Source of the DNA: Caprimulgus europaeus
Taxonomy: Eukaryota > Chordata > Aves > Caprimulgiformes > Caprimulgidae
Direction: 5' to 3'
Assembly: GCA_907165065.1 (NCBI GenBank)
Contig: OU015532.1
Coordinates: 39,102,339-39,166,338 of the forward strand
DNA: 64,000 nucleotides
The position numbers were made by a program, and so were the translations under genes. The stretch's first letter is position 1. Each line of letters opens with the position of its first letter. The notes beneath the pieces are model-generated. The model made no database searches, was not told the DNA's origin, and saw nothing but the letters and a program-made list of their open reading frames with translations. Below, one piece after another: positions 47,401 to 60,207 of this stretch.

Positions 47401-48699
47401 ATGCTCTTCTTTATAAGATAGTATTTTTCACCTGAGGAATTAGATTTCAAACCCAGAGATAAACTGTCTCTGCACACTGAAGGAAGTTGTAACTTTGTTT
47501 ATCTTTCTTTGTGGGTCTGTGACTGTGGGATTTTCAGAGGATCTTGGAGTAGAGAGGCATTCACAATTCTTTAAAAAGCATTGGGAACTCACCCCTAAAT
47601 CTGCCAGGACTCAGAACCCTGCCTAAATCTTTGGGATGGCAGGTGGTGTGAAAGAGCTGTCACCAAAATCGGGAAATTAATGTCTTAACACCAATGTAGT
47701 CTTTAAGAAGCAGGCACTTCTGTATTATGCCACTGAATCCATGGGGGATCACTCCACCTGTCACGTGTACCGACTTGTCTCTGTACAAAGACTTTATACT
47801 ACCAAAATATGCATAGTCGTTACTTTTCCAAAAAGTCATTTACTAATTTACTACATTTCCAGGAACTCATTAATATATGTAAAAGTTCCTTTTGCATGTG
47901 CACTTTATCTCTCTGGTGGTCATCCAGGTCTTCTGGTGGTCGTTGATAGTCTTCATCACTGTGTCCTTTGGTTGAACTCTTCTCTTGTGCATGCTCAGTT
48001 CCTTCTTGACCCTGTTTCTAACCCTTCTGTCTACCTTGTCCTAAGGAGTTAGCTCAGCATGTTCTCTTGTCACATCCCAGTGATCAGTAAGACAGAGAAT
48101 CTTAATGCTTCTATGAATATTAAGGTAATAAATTTTGATTTATTAAACTCTATAACGAAGATACATTATTCTTAACTTCAGTGCCAAGATAATGATTAGA
48201 ACAGGCCTGGGACTTCGCAGTCTGTTCTTAGTGAGGTTTCTGTGATTACCTAGTTCAAAGCTAACAATCCTAATTTATATGTTATGCTTTACAATTTTCT
48301 ACTTAATCAAAGCCAACTCTTCCATATAATCAAATCTTGATTATTTTGTCAGAGTACTTGCAACAGGACCAGGGGAAAACAAACCACTTCACCTTGTCCT
48401 GCCAAAGGGCCTGGCCTCTAGTCTTGCCTTGTGGCTTGGTGGGTACCAGCTGCTAAATGGGCAGGGTGCAGAGGAAGGAAGAGGAGGCAGCAATGGGAGC
48501 CGTGCCTTAGCCAGCTTGTAAACTGTTTTTGTATGTGTACAAAAATTAAGATAATTATATCTCTTTTAATAAGAGGCTGTTCATGTGCCTTTGCTGTTCA
48601 TAGTTTTCTAGAGGGAAATCACAGGCAAGCGCCTGCCAAGTATATCTCTAGAAATATTTTTGAAACTGTCATCCACAGGCACTGGATACCAGAGGCTGT

Positions 48700-48768
48700 T
48701 CAATCTCCCTCTCTCTCCCACTCTCTTTCTCTCCCCAGTCCCCCATCTCCCACTCTCTGGCCTATTTT
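48700..48768 (+). repeat. CT-rich low-complexity tract
   Basis: An irregular (CTCT/CCCA) tract, almost pure pyrimidine on the + strand. Confidence 0.8.
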
Positions 48769-50650
48769 TTGTAGGGAGAAGAGTTTGGCTTTTTATTGCA
48801 GTGTAAAGAATTAGTATATCACTATACTGGTCCCATCTGGTGCCATCACTATTCCAGCTGACCTTTGGCTCTCCAGTAATGTGAGATGGATTTTTGGGAT
48901 GGATATGATTATTCTATAGCCATCAAATACCTTATTCCTGATTTGCATTCAAGTGGCCATTATGAGTGATGTGAGGAGACAAAATCCAGAAGGAAACATA
49001 GGGAGGAATGCATAAGGAAACTGAGCCAGGTTCATGGTACAAAATTACTTAAAAATCTGTTGAAACTGAACAAACTGATCCCTGTACATCCATGTCCTGC
49101 AGCTTGTGGAGGAGCCTCTGTTCATTGTTACCAAGAACCGAAAACCTGAAGTCACTCAGACCTCCTGGTGTTCGCAACAGTGAAAACAAATGGAAACCAC
49201 AATACTGAACTGTCAAACTACACTATGGGGAGAAGTAAAGGTGGCCTCTTGGAAAGCAAACACAACCCTCTCCAATAAGCACTAACCAGTCAGTTACACA
49301 GCTTAAAACCACAACTTAGAGCTTATATTTGAGCTTATTATTGAGAGCTTAGAGCTTATATCACATATATTTTAAGGTAGTGAAAATGTGAAGCATGATA
49401 CTAAATTGGAAGCAGGCATGGATCAACTCATTGCAAAGCTGGAATACAGAAACAGAGGATCTGGCCTGTGGTGTTGGTACTGTCTTATTTTACCAGGAAA
49501 TTGTGAAAGAGAAACAAATGTTAGCAGAAGTAGAGCATTTTCTGACATCACACAGCATGCACAGTGACTGCAGTTTCAGAAAAAAAAAAAAGGCGGCTCT
49601 GTACACACACTTCCTTGCACGTTTTCATCTCTTCTTCAGCACAGACCCTCCAAGGTCTATTGTTTGTTTTTTTCCTACATGTTTTCTGTGATCCAGTGCT
49701 TGAATTGTTACTATTAGTAATTTGGATTCCTGGAGATCACAGGATTCCCAAACATAGAGCCAGAACTGCTTTGCTTTACACCAGCTATAAAGTCTGAAGT
49801 GTGCAGTGTACAGTTAAAAGCACAATCCATCTGCACTTCGGAGTCACGGGGATTTTTCCATGAAATAAAGTGGATATACCAAGTCAGACTGAATGTGGTG
49901 AAAACTATTTAAAGAAGAGATTGACTCAGACATCGCTACTTTTAATTTTAAATACTTCAGCAAAGACTTGGATAATTTCTTATTCTATATGAATTAATTT
50001 GTCCATCTTTCATTCTTTCTTTATGAAATTACAATTCACTCATTGGCAACTTCTGAATTTCTAGGTGAATCTAATGGCTGGGAATCTTGGGGTCATAACT
50101 GGTTATGATGCAGAGAGAAAAAAACCTTTGTTAATGGTCTTTCTGAGGAACTGACTAATTTGCTCTTTTAAGTGGATATATAAACACTAATTAAATTCTG
50201 AAGAGCTTCAGCTGTTAAAACCAAGTTAGAAGGAACTACAGGACTGCCTAAATTATCAGATCTGCTTTTAAAAGGTATGGCTAAACCCACTAGTGACCCC
50301 AATGTTCATCTTCCACAGTGTCATTTGGCATCAAGCTCACATCACATTGGGTTGACATTTTAAATGTTGCCCACCACGTTCCATACAAAGCTCTGTCACC
50401 GGGCTACAGGGACTTTGGTCCATGACACTTACTTTTTTCTCTAAAATTCAGGTTTTGGAGAGAAGCTATCTCCAATATTATGGTTCAATATTTTACCTGA
50501 TAGAGCAGTTTTATTACTATTATTATTTACTGAGTCCTTGCATCATTGCTGATGCTGCCTCTGAATAGGACAACCCAGTGGACAGGGTGTGCACCTGCAT
50601 GCATCTGCATCAGAGGGTGCAGAGAGTCCTTTTGGAGAGGTGTGCCTGGG

Positions 50651-51600
50651 AATCATAGGATGGTTTGGGTTGAAAGGGACCTTAAAAATCACCCAGTTCC
50701 AACCCCACTGCCATCAGCAGGGACACCTTCCACTAGACCAGGTTGCTCAAAGCCTCATCCAGCCTGGCCTTGAACACTTCCAGGGAGGGGGCAGCCACAG
50801 CTTCTCTGGGCAACCTGTGCCAGTGTCTGACCACCCTCACAGTGAAGAATTTCTTCCTAATATCTAATCTAAACCTACCCTCTTCCAGCTTAAAGCTGTT
50901 ACCCCTTGTTCTGTCACTACCTGCCCTTGTAAAAAGTCCCTCCCCAGCTTTCCTGGGGCCCCTTCAGGTACTGGAAAGCCACTATAAGATCTCCCTGAAG
51001 CCTTCTCTTCTCCAGGCTGAACAGCCCCAACTCTCTCAGCCTGTCCTCACAGCAGAGGTGCTCCAGCCCTCGGATCATCCTCGTGGCCTCCTCTGGACTC
51101 GTTCTAACTGGTCCATGTCTCTCTTGTGTTGGGGGCTCCAGAACTGGATACAATATTCCAGGTGGGGCCTTACAAGAATAGAGTACAGGGGGATATATTA
51201 TGAGCTGGATATGTTATTCCTCTACCACAGCAAAGCCGAGCCTTGTCCAAATTTACCGAGAGACCTTGAGCTAGCCTTGATTGTGGGTATCTGTAGTGGG
51301 AACTAACAGGTATTGTATCTGCTTCAGCCATTTTGCATTAAAAAATTTACTAAAATCTAAATTTTGTACCTCAGCCAACTTGAAGTTGGCTCCCGCGATC
51401 GGCTGCTCCTGACAGGACTCGGCGTCAAGTCCACAGCCTCCCATGGCTCTGGGGCCACCTCCTCCTCCTCTCAACACGTGCTCAGCCATGGAATTTACCG
51501 TTGCTGCCATTGTGCTCCTCACTGACTGAAGCGCCCGGTTTCACGAGGCTGAGAAGCTGTGAACAGGATGAGACCCTGCAGCTCTGACTTCCAGCAACAG
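50651..51600 (-). mobile_element. Chimeric retro-unit, copy B: gene-like 5' part, unknown module and complete CR1 3' end
   Basis: On the + strand, the CR1 3' end starts at 50,651 (AATCATAGGATGGTTTGGGT) and CR1 runs to about 51,182. The non-CR1 module shared with copy A follows to about 51,385. Then comes CpG-rich sequence absent from copy A, to about 51,600. Read as RNA sense (minus), the order is CpG-rich leader, short reading frame, AT-rich module, CR1 tail. The 5' limit is not sharp. Confidence 0.75.
51271..51522 (-). pseudogene. Open frame in copy B resembling the 5' end of a host mRNA
   Basis: The frame of 83 codons starts ATG (51,520-51,522) and reads MRSTMAATVNSMAEHVLRGG, a glycine run, then LDAESCQEQPIAGANFKLAE and an AT-rich continuation (VQNLDFSKFFNAKWLKQIQY...). 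The first half is CpG-rich with three early ATGs, like a first coding exon with its leader; the second half lies in the module shared with copy A. The switch happens next to GAG|GTACAA, which could be an unused splice donor. I do not recognise the protein. It is probably a retrocopied gene fragment, not a working gene. Confidence 0.35.
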
Positions 51601-52455
51601 CCAAGGGCAAAGATGTTTCTCTGGAACACAGATTCTTACATCTTTGCACAAATGAAAATTAGTAGTTACAAGCCATAACAATTTCCTGTACTTGTGTCTT
51701 CCTTGACAGCTAAGCGAAAATCAAACAAACCCAGTCCTCGAGTCACTTCTCTGAATTGTATGATTTGAGTAAAGAGAAAAGTCTCAGTATTTCCTGTTGG
51801 GGTTAGTGAGCCTTTGGTTTCAGCAAAGTGGTGCACATCAGGACAGTCATCAACCTGGATTCCTTGCCCAGCTGTCACACCCCGCTTCACCTGAGTGCCA
51901 TAGGTTCCTCTCAGCTGCTGCTGCTGCATTTCTTTGGATGGAGGGCTGATCCCTGCCTAGGCTGAACCTGTGTTGAGATGCTTATTTTTTTAATCAGGTC
52001 ATTTTATGACATTCCTGGTTGCTTACATTTTTTCTCTTGCTCTGTGTTTTAAAATGTATTCTTGCACTTCAAGAAGATGGAAATACACTCAGGACGAACA
52101 ATGTCTGCAAGATAAGAATACAGCCATTTCTCATCCTTGGCTTACTACGACAACACACTGTTGATATAGCTCCTTTAGCAAGCAAAAAAGCAATTTCAGT
52201 TTCTTTCAGCTCAAGGTTCTGCAAAATGACAAAGCAGTGCTGAGTCTAGAGCAAGAGTAAAACTGATGGCAGGTTCCCAGCCTGCCTGCTGGGTGGGAAT
52301 GCAGTGAGACAGTTTTTGCGAGCTCCTCTAAGAAATCTGAACCTTGATAACAGACCATACGGTCCTTTAGGTCCTACTGTTCTCCCTGAGAACCTATTTT
52401 ACGATATGTTGTAAAAAATGAGCAGAACAATAATACAGGTGTATTCCAGTTTTTA
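51601..52455. other. Intergenic between chimeric copy B and an LTR
   Basis: No repeat or gene recognised. A minus-strand frame at 51,666-51,929 has no family signature. Confidence 0.5.
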
Positions 52456-52460
52456 GCTCC

Positions 52461-53071
52461 TGTGAGGAGCTGCACTAGAGACTTGTCTCGAAGATTGCTT
52501 GCAAGGATGGTCACAAGACCACCGGGTTCTGGAAACCCCGACTTGTGAAGGCGCCCTGCCCCTGGGGGTGTTCTGCCCAGACATGTCCCTGCCCCAGGTG
52601 CTGGGGGGCACAAAGAGACGTGCCATTGCTATGGAAACCATAGCCCTTGGCGAGGTATTTAAGGAGGACCTGCACAGGCAAGGGCAGGAGGGAGAAAAGG
52701 AGAGAGACAAGGAGAGAGACAGAGAAGATGACCGCCTGACTGCCTGACTGCCTGACTGCACCACACCACGCTGCACCACCACTGGAACAAGCAACTGAGA
52801 GCTCCTCACCCCGCCTTCACCGTCGCCTCACCACTGGACCTGTGGTAGTGACTATTCTTGCTGCTCTATCCCAACTCCGTGCTTGATTTCCATCTGTTCC
52901 ATCCTGTCCTATCAATATCCTCTTTATTACTTTCTCTTTTTGTAATAAATGTGTTCTGGGAGTATGGCATTTGACCTCGTTTGTGTCTTAATCTCGCTCT
53001 TGGGATCATATCGAAACCTTCCCCGACATCGGATTGGGACATCTGAATGATCCCGACATTGGATCGGGACA
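52461..53071 (+). mobile_element. Solo LTR of an endogenous retrovirus, 611 bp
   Basis: TG...CA ends (TGTGAGGAGC ... GGATCGGGACA) are flanked by an exact 5-bp duplication GCTCC (52,456-52,460 and 53,072-53,076). Inside on the + strand are a TATA-like GTATTTAAGG near 52,650, a GA-rich stretch, three tandem CCTGACTG units, and TTGTAATAAATGTG (polyadenylation signal) near 52,941. This order fixes U3-R-U5 and the + orientation. No internal viral sequence is present. Confidence 0.88.
52735..52758 (+). repeat. Three tandem CCTGACTG units inside the LTR
   Basis: Three perfect 8-bp copies follow a GAGA-rich tract (52,690-52,732) in the transcribed part of the LTR. Confidence 0.9.
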
Positions 53072-56000
53072 GCTCCTCTCGTAGAGTGATAAGAAAGATG
53101 CTCAGAGGCACAATGTCTAATACATGTTATGTTTAATTAATCTCCAAATGAATCCAAAGAAAAGATAACTGTGTATGGCCCTCTAAGTAATAAAACATGT
53201 TACAATGTGGATCATTATTTCTGATTGTTTCATAATTACCCTTTTTGGAGGGGACTGGGGGGCCCTGAGGGATAAAAAGAGATAGTATTTTTTCTCTCCA
53301 GCTACTTGAAGAAGAAATATTCCCAATCAAAATGTGAAAAATTCTTTTAAAAATGTATTTTCCCACAAGTCCAGTGCAGTATAGGCTGTCAAAGTGGCAT
53401 CCTAAGACATGTCGTTCTGTGACATTACAAACCAGAATGCTCACCTAATCATATCAATGAGAGAAGACTTATTTTCCTGTTGAGATATAAAGCAGTGGAT
53501 TAGTCTCAGAAATAGTTAATGACAGCTTTTTTGGGAGTGGTTGCATTCCTCCATCCCCAGAACAGTTAATGGGGAGATTGCCAGTGTATTTCTGCAATTA
53601 ACAATAATTTTAAACCCTTCCTTTAGACAGGAGACATTTAATTTCTATAGTGGACACAGGCTCCTACCACCAGCCACAAACACACATGTTGCATTTTGGC
53701 AGGCAGAGCTGCTGATGTTCCCTATTAGGTCAGGAAATGTGGGGTTTGCCCAGTCTGTGCAAGGAAAGTGACATTTTAGCCAATGTCCCAGGGCTGTGGC
53801 ATCTCTGTAGGAGCTGGAGCACAGCAAGGAGGTGACATGGCACTGCCGCTCCCAGCTCAGAAGTTCCTTTTCCTTGTGGCACCTTTTTAGCTGCTCCAGG
53901 GCTTCTCCCCATACCTGGTAGGGAAACCTCCAGCTGGGTCTGGGAAGCCAGGCGTTGGGAACCAGAGAGAAAACCGTGTTCTGAAAGAGTTTTGGAACAT
54001 AAATGAGCAGAAAATATACAGCCAATGGTCCCAGGAGAGAAAAGAAAGAGATTTTCTGGAATAATATCTTCTCCCACAGTGCAGCCCTCAGTTCTGGCTA
54101 CCCATCAGAAAAGGTCCATGAAATGTAGAATGACCTCGAAACAGGTAATAAAGTAATTTGGAGAATGGCAAGATTTCCATATGACAACAGTGGAGATGTA
54201 TGTATTGTGTGTATGGTTTGCACAATGCTAAGTAATACAGAGAAAGTACATGTGGGTCCTGTGCAAGCTTCTTGAGTACAGTAACAGGAGAATGCTGAAA
54301 GAAAAGTGACGACAACAATTTTTTTTTTTTAAAAAAGGTGTGGGTACTTGCATCTATTTCAACAATCCTTGTTGTGAAATGTTCTTCAGGAGGTTTGTGG
54401 AATTCAAGACCAGCAATCACTTTTATACAGCCACAGTTGTTTTCCTTGGGGCAGTTAATTGTGTGACCACAAAGAATGCTGTGAAAAGCAAGGTTGTATC
54501 AGCATCCATCCTCCTTGAAAGTCTTGGAAAGTGTTATTAAACAGTGTTGGGTGATATGAAGAGTGCTGAAAGATTTTCCCTTCTCTTGCATCCTATTCAC
54601 AGGAAGCCAAGAGTTTGGGATCAGATCCCAATTCCAACTTAGCTGTGACAGCACAGAGGAGGTTTTGGGTTTTTGTAATCATTAATTTCTTGCTTTAGGG
54701 TGCGATTCAGTGATCAGCTCTCTGCAGACAGAGACAGGAGAGGAGGAACAGCTCAGCAGATGCTACTGTACTCGCCTTTCCACAGAAGCTGAGAGGCTGC
54801 TGCTCTCCAGGAGAGGATCTTCAGCTCTAGCATTTTATCAACTTGAGATGTCTTGGTGACCATCACCTGAGAGTCCAAAGCCCACACAGCATTCACAATT
54901 CAGTACATCCCAGCAGTCCTCTTTTGGTAACTGCTGAGAAATGAGGCTATGTGTTGAGGCTTTCCACCCCTGCTAGAAAAGGGACTTGAACAAGAAGCAT
55001 CTCTGAACTGAACTAAAACTGAATGCCCAAACTCCATGTCCCTATTCTACAGAATTTCAGGTACTTTTTACTGACTTGTACTCTGTGCTACAGAGCATAA
55101 AATTTGCCATGGTTCAGAGATCCCTTGTACAGCACAGGGCTTGGAGTCCTATCTCTGTCCCATTTTCTGGACAGATAAAATCACTTTCCAGTAGATGGGA
55201 GGGGAGAAGATGAGAAAAGGGTCAAGTGAGGATTTTGACACCCCTGCTTTTTCCATTCTTATTACAGGAAAGCAGCCTTTGATATTTTGTTTGGCTGAAT
55301 TCCCTTATAACCCTCATTTGTAACAACATGTCATCTCAGATTGCAATCCAGATATTTTTCTTTGAAAAGCAAGGAGAGAGGAAGGGCTGGTAGTTAGAGA
55401 GGATATATTGACTTACTTATATCCTGAAAAGGAGTATATAAACTGTAAGGGTTTAGTTTATACTGTGGAAAGACAAGAGGTTTAGATTTATCTGTGTATG
55501 TCTGGACATGCCCACGCTGTATTGTTTACAGCTGGGTAGCCAGACCACCAAAGACTTCAGTGACTGAGTCACCACATTTGTCCAAAGACCTGGGTAAGTT
55601 ATTGGTCTCCCTTGTTTGGAGCAGCTGTGCCAGGTACATGCAGCCTTGTGTGCCTGAGAAAACAGGAGAGCCTGTCTTAGGACACAGGCTGTAAGCAATG
55701 CGAAGCGAGAATTATTTACCTTTGTTTAAAAGAATGGCTGTCATAACAGTCTCTGCTCCCAGTCAGTCTACGTCTGATAATATAAATGTTTCATAAGAGT
55801 TTCCAACACTCCATTTTTTTCCTCCCTTATGCATCTCAGTATTATATGTTCACTAAGTCCTGAGAAAATGATGGTACCGATGAAAGCAGGAATAACACAA
55901 ATTGTTCTGAGCATTGCAGACAGAAGATAGTGCTGGGAGGGATTTCACCCATGGACTCCACACATGATTCAATGTGAATTCTACTGGAGACCTTTACTAT

Positions 56001-56187
56001 TGGTTACACGATCACTTACATACTCTTAAGCTGCTAACTCACACAAACATACATAAACAACTCTATTTCTTTCCACTCAAAATCAGGAATTAATTGCTCA
56101 AGGCCAAAGCCACCTGTAGTTTTGGCCCTTAAAGGGCCAACAAGGTAGTAATTTGGTGGGGGGAATATGAGCTACGAATTCTGTACT

Positions 56188-56241
56188 TATGAACTGTGTT
56201 TATGTACTCTGTATTTATGAGTCACAGTTCATATATGAACT
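56188..56241. repeat. Inverted repeat and 16-bp palindrome
   Basis: TATGAACTGTG (56,188-56,198) is the reverse complement of 56,223-56,233. Overlapping the right arm is the perfect palindrome AGTTCATATATGAACT (56,226-56,241). Confidence 0.9.
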
Positions 56242-58870
56242 ATGTATTCTGAATCCAGAATATGAAATCTACAAAGCTAGACCCATATCTGTGTTAAGGA
56301 AGAGTTATAACTTCTGGACAGTAAAGAAAATGAATGCGTAAGTGTTTCTGGTGCCAGACTTGAGGCAAATGCTGTTTTGTTGCTCCATCATCATCAGAGT
56401 TAGCAGTTTTGCTGTACACAGGATGCAAATCTTCCCACTTCTTTTCAGAGAAGTGCATAATTTCCTGTTGATATTATGGAAGAAATAACAGGGCACAGAT
56501 GCCACGTTCATGGCACCTATGAGAATAGGAGAGCTGGTTGAAAACTGGGCTCTGCGGATAGACAAAAACAACAGAAGTGTTCAGGGATCCCCTGGTCCCT
56601 GAACTTTCCCACATTCATTGCAGCCTGCACTGAACAGAAAGCTGGGCCACCCTCCTGTGGTGTGTCTGAAGTCCCGACATGCTGTGTAGGCAACGACAAA
56701 TGGGAGGCTGTGCTATTATTACATGTATGGAGGGTCAGAGCAGACTTGTGGGGGCAGGGTGGGGGGAGTGGTGGTGTGTGGACAGAGTAATATCTGAGGA
56801 GAGCAGGAGTATCGTGGCAGCAGAGAATGAATGAACAGTGCCCTGCAGATTAAGCTTCAATTGAGAGAATTAATTAAGAACAGAACTACCTGCTTTCCAA
56901 AAATAAGAGGTAAAAAAAAATATTATTTTAAACAGCATTGCATTTCCTTCCAAAATGAAGGGAGAATGAGAAATAGGAATCCTGTTGGAATACAAAATTA
57001 GTTGTGGCCATTACTTCCGCAGACTGTTAATTTCAATAAACAGCAGCCTACATGCAATGTCCCCACTTTGGGTAAGCACAGGCTTAAGCACAGAAGTGCA
57101 TCTCTTACAAAGGGGGTATTGCAATTTTCTTTGGGCATAATGCAAAGTGCTAATAACCTACATATATACAGTCTCAGAATCTGTAGTACCTGTTAGAACT
57201 AAGGCAGAAGCACTGAAGGAAGAAGAGACTGAGTAAAACCTGTGATGTGCTGGGGAGATTTTGTAAAAGGGAAGTATTTACATGTATGGTAACAACCACA
57301 TGGTACAACACTTCTGAAAAGAGAACTTGACTCTCCATTCTTTTTTCACTGTCTCTGGGTATTTTTCAGCAGTTGCTGTAGAAGTGTTCTCTATGCAGTA
57401 GACAATGCAGCTTAAGACTGCAGGACATTCCCATGGCCTCTACATACCCCCATGGTATTTTTCTGCCTAAGGCTACTTATAACCATAATCTGTCTTGGAC
57501 CAAAAATGCTTCCAATGTGAAGATGGGTCTAGCTGCTATATTAAAACCAGATCATTTCCAGCTATTTGAAACTCCCTGATAAGGCAGTCTGTTAAAATTT
57601 TGCCAACATTTTCTTCTTAAACTGCAGTAGCTTTAATATCTGCATAGGAAACTTTTTTAAAATGTTGGTGTGTATTCAAGATTGTAACAATTCAGTTACA
57701 AACCAGCTTTAAGACAATCAGGTGAAAACTAGGAAGGTATCTTCCTCCAGTGGATTATGTCATGACCATGATATAGTCTAAGGCAGCAAGTGGTCAGGAG
57801 GATAAAAATTGGGGTTTTGAATAGCCTCCTTCACTTCTGTTTCCATCTCTCATATTTTCTTTCTGGTTATCAGTTTCCTTTTCAGTGAGTTTTTCCTGAC
57901 TGTCCAGCAGCTGTAGCTAGCGATGCAGTGTACAGGCAGTGAAAATTTTCATCTGCTGGGTCAGTCACAGAGAATAAGTTGTTTGATATTACTGATAGAT
58001 TAAGCCTGCTATCCCTACAGCCAATGCTGTCTGCAAAAAGTATCCTTGAAGCTGGTCCTATTTTCTCCTGATGTAGTAGTTTGTGTTGTTGCGTATGAAA
58101 AATGTTATGCACTGAACTGTGGGCCTCATGAGCTCATTTTTATGGTGGCTGCAAAGCTAGAAACCTTGGATTGCTTGAGTTCTATATGACATCTGCAAGG
58201 ATATTGCAATATTAGGATATTTTTGCATTTTCCTTTTGCATTTTCCTTTGTAATTTCTACCACTTTTCTTTACAAATATGTAACAGGATAGATCATTAAA
58301 TGTCAAAAAAGAAGCATTAAGCCCCCAAGAATTAAGTGGGCCATGGTTCAGCCCATTTTTTTTTTTAAATCCTTGGCTTCTTGTCAGGTCTAGGAAAGAA
58401 TCCTGAGGGCTAATGGTATGTCCAAAACTTCCACGACAGTTCAGAGGGCTTTGCAGAAACAAGTCCCTTCTGACTAAAATAGTTTATCTGAATTTCTTCA
58501 CCCTCTACTCCCACCCTTTAATAGCTGGTCTGAGCTGTTTGTCCAGATCCTTGCCAAAAGAAGGAAGAGGTGGTGTCAGCTCCAGAGGGTAACTTATCCC
58601 ATTGTCAAATCTATATTTAAAATAGGTGATTTACTTGCCCCCTGGTGACTATAGAGGAAGTCGAGGACATTGTCTTAGAGGAGGACCTGACTTTTTGCCC
58701 TGCAGATGGTCATGTGGTGAATTAGTCACATTGTGTAGGGGAGCAGTCCTACTACCTGGTCTGTGCACCATCCCCATCAAGATAACATAGTCCTTCGAGG
58801 CTGAGCTGGAGAAGGAGTATTTTTAGTTTCATTTGGAAATAATTTCTGATAATCTAAATCATCAGAATTT

Positions 58871-58908
58871 GTGAAACTGAATGGAAATTGTGAAACTGAA
58901 TGGAAAAA
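58871..58908 (+). repeat. 19-bp tandem duplication
   Basis: GTGAAACTGAATGGAAATT is repeated directly, the second copy with a T-to-A change near its end. Confidence 0.9.
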
Positions 58909-60207
58909 TTAACGCACACACTGGTCTAGCAAAGACCAAACAAGTGCATCTGTTCTTAGAAAGATGTACTGCCAGGGAAGTCAGGGAAGAGCCGAGGCTG
59001 GGCTTTGTCATGGAGCACACGATTTTAAACTGTAGACTGAAAATGAAAACTGCTGAAAAGAACTAAAAACAGAGGACTTAAAACATGTGGGCAGGGGCTT
59101 ACGTGTGGAAGCTGGAGGGCAGGAAGGACTCCTCACCCCAGTGGATTGGTGAGCTGGACTGGTTTTTGGAGGCTATATCCACAGGAGTGGCACTGGGAGA
59201 ACACCCAGCTCCTTGCAGATGTGGAGAGGAGGGTAAAAGTGCTATCTTCATTGAGAGCTTTCAGAGCTACAAAGCAAGACAAAAGCATGAGATCTGATGA
59301 AGAACAGAAGCTTGATTGTCACTTCATGGTGGTGTCTGAGCTCCCAGCTAGGCGAGATGTCTGAAGGCGGTCACTACACTTCTGATTCTTGGTATTTTAC
59401 TTAGAAAGTCCGGAAAGTCCACATATCAGACATGCAGAGGCAAGGAAGACAGCCTGCTCAAGAGGCAGAGACACTGGACATACTTTTGTGTTTTCCTGAT
59501 CATCCCAAGAACTGAATAGTTGAGCATCCAAGAAGAGATAATTTCCTTCATATTCTGAAAGGATGAGGAGGACCAGCTGATTATAACAGAGTGAAAAGAG
59601 CTCTGTTTTCTGTTGGGTTTTTCTTAACATGTGTGGGTAGATAATAGCTCACAGCCACAGGAGCTGATCTGTGGGCCTTTTCTAAATATGTTCTGTCTTG
59701 TAGAGTATCATTTCTTTGCACAATATAAGGTCCAAAGGAGCAAAACTGTAGCATAAGGTCTCTAAGTCACTGCAAATACAAAGATTTTACTCAAAGTGAG
59801 GCGGTCCAATGGAGTATTAGGGACTTTCTTTCTCCATGTTTCAATATTTTTCTTGTGTTATTGGTATCAGCTGCTGAGCTAAAAACTGAAAAACCTTTTT
59901 GGAAAGGAGGAAAATAAGAGACGGACAGTATCGAACAGACTGTCTATCTTCCGTGAATGCTAATAAAAGTGCACCTCAAGATATTTCCCACAATTAAGTA
60001 TTTGAATGAAACATTAGATTTGCTTCACCTCTGCTCAATCTCCTTTGAAGTCTGAGTCCTATTGATATTTTAATAAAGTAATTTCCTGGCAAAAAAAAGA
60101 AAAAAAAAATGAAAGAATGAGTTTTAAATAACTATTTTGCAGAAGGTAAATTGTGAACCTGTAAATATTTGTACCAAAAATGTGATGCTGAGTTGCATTA
60201 GCAAACC

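Larger units (their letters stand above)
44447..50650. other. Intergenic, no gene seen
   Basis: Unique sequence with pyrimidine-rich tracts (46,970-47,400; 48,700-48,768) and a small direct repeat of CTTAGAGCTTATAT (near 49,315 and 49,350). No coding signature. Confidence 0.6.
53077..60207. other. Gene-poor stretch
   Basis: No gene or well-preserved transposon recognised. It holds the inverted repeat at 56,188, a G-rich patch at 56,750-56,772, and the tandem duplication at 58,871. Confidence 0.6.

Noticed and set aside
50743-51306. 187-codon + strand open frame, longest in the distal half
   Set aside because: It reads antisense through the CR1 tail and the shared module of chimeric copy B.
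56750-56772. G-rich patch as a quadruplex
   Set aside because: Three close runs only; a fourth run is too far upstream.
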